Below, one piece after another: positions 22,720 through 31,922 of a DNA stretch of 64,000 nt. Each line of letters opens with the position of its first letter. Positions within the stretch are counted from its first letter, which is position 1. The position numbers and the translations under genes were made by a program. This stretch comes from Chrysophaeum taylorii (lineage: Eukaryota > Sar > Pelagophyceae > Pelagomonadales > Pelagomonadaceae). The notes under the pieces were generated by a model, which was given only the letters and a program-made list of their open reading frames with translations, was not told the DNA's origin and searched no databases. Location: positions 186,001 to 250,000 of the forward strand of contig JAQMWT010000044.1 in NCBI GenBank assembly GCA_029834535.1, given 5' to 3'.

Positions 22720-24871
22720 ATGGCGCCGAAGGTTGGCCGCAAAAAGAGCATCGTCGCGGACTACGTCGTCGAGGGACCTACGAATTCCGAGAATCAAACG
22801 ACGTATTCTTGTGCGGCGGCGCATGGGCTGCACCTATTCGAATGAGACGCAGACATGGACGGCGTCGTACTGGGCGGATCCCTCATATTGTTGGGTGCAA
22901 GTTAGTTTACTACTGATGAGGTCAAAATCGCCGTCGCCATGCCTGAATCGCTCTGTGTCCCCTCTAAGCGAACAGCCGAGTCCGAGCCAGCCGCGACCAG
23001 TAAGAGTAAGCAGGCACGGGTAACACACTGGCTGCTTTGACCGTTGTGACGACGCGCGTGCACAGCGCATCACCGCGACGATCACCAAGTTCGTTGTCGG
23101 GTGCGCTCTCCCGTTCTCCATCGTGGCCTCCTTCGTGTTCTTCATTGATATGATTATAGCTCTCAACTCGGCATACTAAAAGCACTTGCCGCCCAAGTGC
23201 GACGCCGCGTTCCGGCGAACCTGGATGGTCCAGCTCTTCAACGACACGGTCGCGAACATCGACAAGATGTGGGCCAGCCAGCCTTGGAAAAAAAATCCGC
23301 GGCGGGTCATGGGCTTCGACGGGTACGAGACGGAGGCCAACACGCACGTCATCAACGTCACCGAGACTGCCGGCAACAAGTCGGCGTTCAAGGCCTGCGT
23401 AGACAGACCCCGGCGAGTACCGAGAGACGGGCGAGTACTTGGCCACGGTGCTCGAGGGCCAGCTGGTCGAGGGCGCTGACAATAAAGCCGGCAAATCTGT
23501 CGAGGAAACATACGTTGTTGTCGTCGCAGACAACAAAAACGTCAGCTACAATTTGAGCGCTTTCAGGCTCCTCGCCTTCAAGTTCCCGCACCTGTTCTTT
23601 CTGGGCTGCGCGGCGCACTGTTTGTTTCGACCTGATGATGATGGAGGACCTCGCCAAGATCCGCGAGTTCAAGAAGCTCATCGATATCGTTGTTTTTTAC
23701 GTGGCCGTCTTCGTCCGCAACCACAAAGTCGTCGTATATGCTCGGTTCAAGAATATCATCGGTAAGACAGACGGGCAAGATGGTCATCGGCTTCCCGCAG
23801 ACCCGCTTCGCCTACGCCGACCTGACCATTACCCGCTGCTTCAAGAATGCGCACAACCTCGAGAAGCTCGTCTTCGCCGACAGCTGGTCAGAAGCTGCCC
23901 CCTGGGCATCAAGGCCACCCTGCTCAACAAGTTCGAGTGCTGCATCCGCGACCAGTCCTTCCGGAAGATGGAGTGCCTGCACGAGCTGCTCGGCCCCGTC
24001 GACGCGGCCATCCACCATATCGAGACGTGCGGCGCCAAGCTGTTATGGGTCTTCATGCTATTCTCCGGCGTCTACGCCGACACCAACAACTGGGCGAAGA
24101 AGTCGTCGACGAAGCACTACTTCTCGGCGGATACGATCAAGGCGGGGACTGATGCGATTACTGGGCGGTGGCTCGGCTCGGGGTCGCGGCAGGTTGGTCT
24201 GCTGGACTCGCTGCACATCTTCGCCTGGCTGGTAGACCCGTTCACGACGCCGACGTATGATGAGCTTCTTAATGTGACAGACTGGGAAGAAAGACCGCGG
24301 CATCAAGATAATCGAGCGGTTCTACCCAGACTCTACTGATCGCCGCGAGGTGGCCTTCACCGAGCTCAAGCAGATCGCTCTCCGACGGGGCCAGTGGGGC
24401 GCGCTCATCGAACGCGAGCAGTCCCTCGTCAAACCGCCCACCGACATGCGATGCAAGAAAACGTCCACCGAGCGCGAGATCTTCAAGCAGTCGCGGATGA
24501 TCTCATGTCCGTCGCCGACGACTGGCGACTCTGACACCGGCATCAAGCAAGTCCCAAAGATTGATCTGATCACCCCCATCGCCATCCGCATCGACGAGAT
24601 GACTGTCCAGTCTGCCGACGTCGAGCGAGTCGAGTCTGCAAGACCCACAAGCTCATCCACACCAAGACGCGCAACCGCCTCTACACCCTCACCGTCCATC
24701 GCCTTCACTTTACCTACGTCAACCTCCGTCTCCTCAACAAGCGCACTGAGGAACTCGGCGACTTTTTTCCTCGTGCAGCAGACGCTGAGCAACTGCCACG
24801 ACGAGGACGACCCCCCTCTCGACCAGCCGGGCGCGCTCCGAGTACGAAGACCCAACCGCAGTCGCCGATGA
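22720..24871 (+). mobile_element. hAT-family DNA transposon, transposase pseudogene
   Basis: Plus-strand pieces in shifting frames reproduce a hAT transposase in order. The DUF659-like entry is ITKFVVGCALPFSIV at about 23070. Next come VMGFDGYETEANTHVINV (23310) and GEYLATVLEG (23430). The conserved VVVVADN...PHLFFLGCAAHCL (23515-23630) leads into LMMEDLAKI (23635). PQTRFAYADLTI (23800) and a dimerisation-type C-terminal part (DSLHIFAWLVDP, 24210) follow. At least four frame changes interrupt it, so it is inactive. I found no clear terminal inverted repeats or 8-bp target duplication, so the true ends are uncertain. The ATG at 22720 may be the original start, but a BED zinc finger is not evident. 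Confidence 0.78.
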
Positions 24872-25672
24872 CGCCCCCTTCGTCGCCGCAGTGCTCGAGC
24901 ATTTATTTATTTATTTATTTCCGACATAATTTATTATAAAGTTGGGCTGTATGTGCTAATTTCGTACAGGCGTTTTTTTTTTTTTTTAAGCGGCTTCTAT
25001 ATAATATCAATATAAAACGAAAAATTATGTTTTTGCCAATATAATATAGCGCTGTTCAATACCCACACCTTGGATCTCACTTTTGCCGGGCGTGTTTTTT
25101 CGACGTCGCAATCGGCTCGTTCATGTGCTCCTCAGTCTGTTCCGCGTTCCCCTACTCATCATCAACAATATCTTCCACCTCTCGGTAGCGCGGCTCCACT
25201 TGGCTCATCAGACGAGGGTGAGGGGTGAACACGAAGGCGGAATTCTGGTGAAGTGAAGTTCAATGAACCTAGTGAAGCGAGCTTAGTGAATTCCCAACGC
25301 TGTTTATTAAACCGTCGTGACCCCGAGACCCGAAAGCGCCGATGATTTGTGGAGGAGGGGGAGTGACCAGACTCGCTGAGCGACCTTGACACATACCCTT
25401 ACCATGGTAAACGGCTCCGTGGGGCGAATCTATATATTTTGGGGCCGTTTGAATTAAGGACGCCCGTCGCTTTTGAGTGGGAGTGCAGGCGGGTCGACAC
25501 AAAAAATCACCCGACAGTAAAAATTACCCGCTCTTCAGCTTCCGCAGCTAGGAACGCCACCAGAGCCGAAGGTGTGGCGAAGCGCCCCAAGGCAGCATGG
25601 AAGGAGCCTGGGCGGGCCCCTACGACAGACAGCCCGGCGAGAAAAAACGGCTCCTAAGAAGCGAATTTTCTT

Positions 25673-25727
<55 letters not shown>

Positions 25728-26385
25728 AAAGAAAAGAAAACGGCGGCGTTGGACGCAAAAAAGAAACGCCAGCAGCAGCAGAAAGTTTTTTTTCTTCGCG
25801 GAGGGAGGCCTTAGCGTATTGCGAGAAGGAAGGAGTAGGGGCCAAGAAGGAAGTGCATGACTGACCACCTAGAGTGGATTGAGCTCATCATCATCACCTG
25901 GAGACGACAGCTCGACGACGATCGACTGAACTGAAGGGGCGTGCTTCGTTTCGTGAAACAGCCGCGACGCACGCTCGAAACTTGGACCGGACGTTGCTCG
26001 GAGCAGGCGCCTGTGAAATGGATCGTATTTTGAGAGCAACAGCAAGGCCCGAGGTGCGAAGAGATTGGAGGCAACAAACAAAGTGCGTCATATTCTACTC
26101 CTCGATCGTCGACTTGAGAACCACCGGCGAAGCGGCGGACGGCCGCGCTGCGAGAAAGTTCCGTTGAACAACTACAAACTTGTTGTGTGTGCGGCCATTT
26201 TTCCTCTCGGAAGAATTGAATTCAAAATTCAATTATTCAATTATTCATAGGTTTTTTTTTCTTCTTCGCCACCCGCACCTCGTCCGAGACGCCCCAGTGT
26301 GGACTACCTACCTACCTACCTCAAAGCAGCGTTTCAGGAGGACGTCAAATAAATGAATAACTTCAAGAATCACGAAGGGCAGCAG
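24872..26385. other. AT-rich interval and microsatellite
   Basis: Around 24900-25050 the sequence is AT-rich, with TTTA repeats and a T16-like run. At 25673-25740 lies an (AAAG)n tract. No gene is recognised. The right end is 3' flank of the minus-strand DUF4116 gene. Confidence 0.6.
25673..25740. repeat. (AAAG)n microsatellite
   Basis: About 16 consecutive AAAG units, ending in a short AAAAG variation. Confidence 0.95.
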
Positions 26386-27693
26386 CTAGGTAGGCAGGTC
26401 CCTCGGTATTGCGCGGGAGCGGGCGGCGGCCAGGGCGAGCTTTCTGTCTTTTCTGAGGTCGGGGGAGGCGTGGTGGAGCGCAATTCCGTTTTGCCGGACC
26501 GCCTCGAGGACCACGTTGAAGTCGGCCTTGAAGTCGAGCGCGAATCGGAGGGCTCGACCGTCTTGCTGCACCGCGGCGACCACGACCTCCTTGTCTTTTT
26601 TGAGGTCGTCGGAGGCGAAGGAGAGGGCGAGGCCGTTCTGGCGGACGGCGGCGAGGACGACGTCTTTATCTCCGCGAAGTTCTAGCGCGGCGTCCTCCAA
26701 CGTCCAGCCATTTTTCGAGACCGAGGCATAAACAAAGCCCTTGTCGCGCTTCAGCTCTGGTGGCGTGCTTTCCTCGAGATCGTGCTCTCGGCGCGCGCGA
26801 CGCAGTTTTATCCTTCGAATCGACGACCTAGTCGAAGAAGAAGAAGAAGACGGCGAGACGAGGTCCCGAAAAATTCCTAACGTCGAAAAAAAAACCGAAA
26901 CGCCGAAAAAGATCTTCGAACCCCAAACGTATCCTCCGCTTTTTGCGTAAAACGTACAAGCCTGGACCAACAGCTGCGGAAAACCCGAGAGATCGACGAT
27001 CTGGACTCTGTTTTTGTGGACGAGGGACCGAGCGAGAAGAAAAGGGTACAGCGGACAGCTCACGAGGAGGGCTAACTCGACTTGAAGAATCAAGAGGTAG
27101 CGACTTAATTTGGTGGTCCGCGCGAACTCGGTCGCCCCGTTGTCCACGACCGAAAAAATGTCCGGCACGGCCTCCTCGACGTCTTCGTCTTCGAGAAATT
27201 CCTCGACCCAATCCTGGTCGTCCCTCGCCACCACGCCGTGCCAGAACGGAATCACCAGCCCCGGAACGTACAGGACCACCAAGCGGTCGAAAGAAGGCCC
27301 CGGCCGACATGCGGCGTACAGCATCCCAAACCGCCAGCTCAGGTAAAAAATCACAGCCGAAAACGAGAAAGACAAAACCCATCGCTCGAGCACAAAGAAA
27401 ACGAGTTGTTGCAGATCCGTCAAAAGATCCGGCACCGGAACAAACCACAAAACCTTGTAGACGCGCGACTCCGGCCCGAACTTTAATGATGCTTTCAAAG
27501 CGCGGGACTTCGTGGCCATAACCGCCGAGCACCCGGCTGCGAACGATGCACTCCCGCTCCGCGTCCCCCGCGACACCACCGCACCAACCTCCGCAACACC
27601 AAAGAAATCCCGGACCCGCCGCACTCTATCGACGAACGCATCGCAAAACACCACAACCCACGAAGCGCACACATAGCAGCACGACTGCATCAT
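26386..27693 (-). CDS. Membrane protein with C-terminal DUF4116 repeats (435 aa)
   Basis: The C-terminal 120 residues contain about four 24-26-residue repeats of the DUF4116 type. The consensus here is LRxDKxVVLAAVxQNGLAL, and examples are ELRGDKDVVLAAVRQNG and DLKKDKEVVVAAVQQDG. DUF4116 has no assigned biochemical role and is expanded in protists and algae. The N-terminal two thirds contain several hydrophobic segments (LVFFVLERWVLSFSFSAVIFY; YLLILQVELALLVSCPLY), then a Ser-rich and basic linker (SPSSSSSSTRSSIRRIKLRRARR) before the repeats. The start is ATG at 27693, with ATGATG. There is no intron. Neighbours do not suggest a function. Confidence 0.8.
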   Translation of the reverse strand: MMQSCCYVCASWVVVFCDAFVDRVRRVRDFFGVAEVGAVVSRGTRSGSASFAAGCSAVMATKSRALKASLKFGPESRVYKVLWFVPVPDLLTDLQQLVFFVLERWVLSFSFSAVIFYLSWRFGMLYAACRPGPSFDRLVVLYVPGLVIPFWHGVVARDDQDWVEEFLEDEDVEEAVPDIFSVVDNGATEFARTTKLSRYLLILQVELALLVSCPLYPFLLARSLVHKNRVQIVDLSGFPQLLVQACTFYAKSGGYVWGSKIFFGVSVFFSTLGIFRDLVSPSSSSSSTRSSIRRIKLRRARREHDLEESTPPELKRDKGFVYASVSKNGWTLEDAALELRGDKDVVLAAVRQNGLALSFASDDLKKDKEVVVAAVQQDGRALRFALDFKADFNVVLEAVRQNGIALHHASPDLRKDRKLALAAARSRAIPRDLPT

Positions 27694-28121
27694 TTTACTT
27701 TGTGGAGGATGGATTTTTCACCCTAACCCTTATTCTGAACATGAAAATTCACCCTACTACAGTTTTTGACCAAAAAAACCGCCACAACGCTCTTAACTTA
27801 AGAAGACACACAGCTGCTAGACGGGACTGCAAAACCACCCGCCCGCCCGCCCGCCGCTAAGTCACACATGTCAATTCTTCTTGGAAGGACGATATGATGA
27901 AGTCGGCTCCGGCTTGACCACCCACCGCAGATAGTAGTAGAGATAGGACCCATATGTAGACAGGCGGCCACGTTTGTTGTTTTAACGTCGGTGCGCTCAG
28001 CAGTCTCGTTCAGAACGGACGACGTCGCCAGACTTATAGTACCAGGTGTTGTTTGTCGTGAGCTGGGAGTGATATATACTCAGGGCAGAGCGAGCATGGG
28101 ATCCATCCATCCATCCATTCA
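27694..28121. other. Intergenic, nothing recognised
   Basis: Upstream region of the DUF4116 gene and 3' flank of the next minus-strand gene. A CCGC run lies at 27838-27855 and (ATCC)n at 28101-28118. Confidence 0.6.
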
Positions 28122-30512
28122 TCAAGGACAGACGATACCGTATGGACTGGTGAAGTAGAAGTGCATGGTGGATGCCGTAACGTTGCCGTACGGCAACGTC
28201 GGGTCGAAGGAGTTGATGTTGGAAAAGCAGTTGGGGAGAGTGTCGCTTGAAAAGGTGTGTCGGAGTAAGCCATAGGTGGGAAGCTCCCAAATAGCGAGGT
28301 CTTGATTCTTCTCGACAACCACTCGCCCGTCGTTGGCGATAGAACCAAGCCCAAACCCAACGAGTCGACCACGGTCGAAAAGAAGGAAGAGTGGTCCAGC
28401 CGTAGCGCTGAAACTGTCGCAGTCTAAATCAGGCGTCAACCTGCGCCAGAATGAATGGTGGTCATCGTCGTGGCAATTCGAGACAGACGCCGGGGGGCGC
28501 GAGACGTCCCAGTAGTGAGTCCCCATGCCACTCGGGATCCCGTAGAGTCCGGACGGCCTGCGAAAAAATGACGGTTAACTTTAAAACACTCGAGCAGCAA
28601 GCTTGCCAGCAGCCGGCGGTCGGTCCCCAAACGCTCGAGTCGCCGACGCGAACTTCTTCCAGCGAAACTTCGTCCAGAGAAACTTCGTAGGAGCCGGCCG
28701 GTGCGTCGACCCAGAGGCCGTCGACATCCACGGGGTCGGCGATGGCGCCGCGGGAGCAGGCGGTCGAGGGATCGCGGAAGCGGACTCTAATTGCGACGGC
28801 AAGGTCGTCACCCAGCGACTCGAGGATTTTCTCGGCGTAGGTCGACGCGTTGAAGACCATCTCGACGCCAAACAAAGCACCGCGCGCATCGTAGATAAGC
28901 GTCGGCGTCAAGACCCCCGCCATCCGGTATCTCGTTTCGCACGACGCCGACGACGACACTTCAATCCAATCCGCGGCTACAGCCTCGTCCGTCGTTCTCG
29001 GAAGGCTTGTCGCGCTCGGATACGAGACGCGCACAACCGTAGGCTCGTCGTACGCGGCATTTATCTTGTAGCCTTGGTCTGGGTCGATACCGACGTTCTC
29101 GGCGAATCTATTAAAGAGGGCAAAGTCACCGTCGTCGAAGAGATCGGTCGGGAGAATGTTGGATGATTCCTGGCACTTGAACCGACCCTTGGGGTCGGCC
29201 GTTGGCTCGAAGGAGATGTGTGGGCAGTGGTTTTCGGGGTTGTTGCGCGCGAAAACGCCATGCAGGTCGCGACACGCTTCGCAATTGCCATCGACGTGAC
29301 CGAGACTACTCGCGAACGTCGGGAGCGCCTCCAAACCCGCAACGCAATCGTCCATACTTGGAGCGACGAAGGTGCAGTTGTCCGCCATCACGCCGCATAC
29401 GAACTCTCTCGTTTGCCGCGTATTGAGGACCTTTCCGAAGAAATAGTTCACAAAGCCCGGCGGGTAGTACAAGTCAATTCGCAGCAGGGAGTCGTCGCGC
29501 GGGTCGTAGTACACCTTGCTCATACTCACCAGAGAAAACCGCGTCGCGAGAGCGACTTCGGGATTCGTGATATAATCTGATTCTTGTACCAAGACAAACT
29601 GACAAATGCCAGTCTCGGCGTCAAACGATTTGAATGTCGTCAACAGCTCCAAGTCGAGCTCGGACGCGACGTAGGGGGAAGTGTCCAACGCAAACCTGTG
29701 TGATTCATCGAATATCGAAGACACGATCCGAGTAGTAGTAGTAGTACCTCACGTATTCCTGCGCGGCTATTATTACCGATGATGAAAGACATAATACTCG
29801 AACCTCGATGTCATCCGGTCCTTCGTACGTTCCAGCTTGCGCGAGCGTCATCGTGCTTTCTTCGTTGAAGTAGCTTGGGTACATGTGGAAGTTTCGGAAC
29901 AGGAAGCCCGTACGCGCGAATCCGGAGATGCATTTTAGCGCGTCGTTTTCGTTGACGTCGTCGTCGTTGTGATAGACCTCGTTCTCCTTGTGGAGGAGCT
30001 TGTCGTTCAGCTCGTTGTTCTCGTAGAGCTTGAAGATGATAACCTCGACGACGACGAAATTGAAGAACAAGAGCACGCCGACGAGCAGCGTCTGGACGAC
30101 AAACAAGACCCCCCCGCGGTTTTTAGCTTTACGACGCACAAACCATCGTGTCGCGACAAAGAGCAATATGCTCGCGATAGACATAAAGATGGCTGCGGCC
30201 GCGTGCTTCGGCTCGCCTGATCGTGGGGGCAAAGAAGAAGAAGTAAGTGCGTGCGTGCGTGCGTGCGCGCGCGGTGCTGCTTCAAACACTTTTTTGACAC
30301 AACAAACGCGCTGCGGTCCACGGTCGTATGGCTGCCAGCTGTTCGCAACGTATATCTCTCGAATCAAGCCCGTCGTCCAGAACAACGTGAGCGAGGCTGC
30401 GAGGAGGGGCGTCACGGTACTCTCCATCTTCTTGCGACCGTCGATGAGCTGGACGTTTTTGCTGATGCCAGCCGCGTCGACGTGCTTTTGATACCTACGT
30501 CAAAACGGCCAT
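28122..30512 (-). CDS. Multi-pass/Cys-rich protein of unknown function (750 aa, four exons)
   Basis: Predicted minus-strand exons are 30512-30499, 30461-29748, 29695-28607 and 28557-28122. They sum to 2253 nt (751 codons) with every junction in phase 2. The tiny first exon gives MAVLT; the second continues KNVQLIDGRKK. Three hydrophobic segments occur early: LLAASLTLFWTTGLI, IFMSIASILLFVATRWFV and GVLFVVQTLLVGVLLFFNFVVVEVIIF. A large Cys-containing domain follows (CGVMADNCTF; NCEACRDLHG) and probably lies on the far side of the membrane. The third intron (28606-28558) appears to use a GC donor (GCAAGC) with a CAG acceptor. Joining there restores WPSGLYGIPSG. I do not recognise the family. The first exon overlaps the predicted tail of the PAP2-like gene. 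Confidence 0.7.
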
Positions 30513-31482
30513 CGAACTGATGATGCGCGACTCTTTTTGGGGGGGTGCGTGTCTCAACACACGAATTTGGTTTCGACACTGTTGTATGATACGTCCTCGT
30601 CCACGCGATAAGATCTGTCATCAGGGAACCCCCGCGCTTCGCAAAAACGAAGGCGATACCGAGGCCGACGGCGTTGACGGCTGTCACCGCGGCAGTCACG
30701 CCGAGCTGACGGTTCACGAGCTCGTCGTCGCGCACAAGGAACCCCTCGGGGCCGCGGGATCTCTGCAACAAACCGAGCGGACCGAAGACCAGGTAGTTGA
30801 GCGCCGCGGCGCTCGCAGCGCCCGTAACGACGTCTGACGGGTAGTGGACTCCGGCGACGACGTTGGCGATAACCGAAACGATGGCGAGGCAGGTCGCGAT
30901 CACGCTCGTTATCCGCGAAGCTCCGAAATTCCAGCATGTCGCCGCAATCGTCGCGACGAAGGCCGCGGAGCCCGACGGAAAGCTGCCGTCGCGGACGGAG
31001 AGATTCCACGGGTACGCAAACTTGACGCGATTCTCTAACCAGAAGGGCCGGGGCCTTGCACAGAGGAGCTTGGGCACGTAGCACACCCACGCTTGCGTGA
31101 TGGTAAAGGCGCGACCCACCGAGATCACCAGGTCGGGGCTCTGACGCGCCGCCGCGAGCACGCAGCCAAGAGCGACAATTTGTTCCTCCGCAAAGAGCCA
31201 GCAAACCAAGGAGACCAAAAGCTGTATGGCGTACGACGGTGGCAACAAGACGCGTTGAATCGTCGCGACGACGTTGGCCTCGAACTGATTCAACTTTCCG
31301 CACCAAGTCTCGGGCGCATCATCAGCCCCGACCTCGTTAAAAATACCGCGAGCGACAACAATCCCGTTCGCGGCGTCCGATGGGTCCCCCACCGCGACCT
31401 GGGCGAACACAACCTGCGCCTCGCTCAACTTTCGATGCCACGACGGACGCGTCTTCTCCAAATTTGTGTGGACCTTGGACAT
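30412..31482 (-). CDS. PAP2-like membrane phosphatase-fold protein, atypical active site
   Basis: The core matches the PAP2/type 2 phosphatidate phosphatase fold with several membrane helices. Motif 1 is present as KLLCARPRP (K-x6-RP). Motif 2 reads PSGS instead of PSGH. Motif 3 reads ANVVAGVHYPSD, where SRxxxxxHxxxD is usual, so the Arg is replaced. In the family the motif 2 His acts as general acid and the motif 3 His is the nucleophile. The nucleophile His is retained, but two supporting residues are not, so activity may be weak, altered or absent. The start is ATG at 31482 (MSKVHTN). The ORF tail from about 30550 to the stop at 30412 is low complexity and overlaps the first exon of the next gene. 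An unrecognised intron probably gives a different 3' end. Confidence 0.75.
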   Translation of the reverse strand: MSKVHTNLEKTRPSWHRKLSEAQVVFAQVAVGDPSDAANGIVVARGIFNEVGADDAPETWCGKLNQFEANVVATIQRVLLPPSYAIQLLVSLVCWLFAEEQIVALGCVLAAARQSPDLVISVGRAFTITQAWVCYVPKLLCARPRPFWLENRVKFAYPWNLSVRDGSFPSGSAAFVATIAATCWNFGASRITSVIATCLAIVSVIANVVAGVHYPSDVVTGAASAAALNYLVFGPLGLLQRSRGPEGFLVRDDELVNRQLGVTAAVTAVNAVGLGIAFVFAKRGGSLMTDLIAWTRTYHTTVSKPNSCVETRTPPKRVAHHQFDGRFDVGIKSTSTRLASAKTSSSSTVARRWRVP

Positions 31483-31922
31483 GCTGTAATCGGTCGGCAA
31501 AGACTCTTCTGCCACAAGCGCCAAGCACAAGCCAGGAAGCTTCCTGTCTTTCGACCGGGCGCCTACATCATACCGACTACTACATTATTCAATTGAGCGC
31601 ACCATAACCCTTTGGTCTGGCATGTGTCATGGAATCTTCAGAAAACATTCTAAGATTAATCTTCAGAAAACATTCGGAAGATTCCGTCCGATGTCCGAAA
31701 AGAATGCGAAACCGTCGTTATTACAGGCCCGCCACGACAACCGTACCGGAAGGAAAGGAACAGGTTTTTCCCTGCGCCCTCTGTCATGTTCCTAGTAGGA
31801 ATAAAACGCATTCCCGTATATTCCTAGGAAAAAAGTACGTCTCAGAATTTGCCATTTCGAGTCGTGGAATGAATAGTCGCGTCACGCGAGCGTGCGAACG
31901 CACAAGGCTGCGAATCTCACAA
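31483..31922. other. Divergent intergenic region between the PAP2-like and acyl-ligase genes
   Basis: Shared promoter region for two head-to-head genes. From about 31815 it is homologous to 46545-46647, the start of the duplicated block. Confidence 0.55.
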
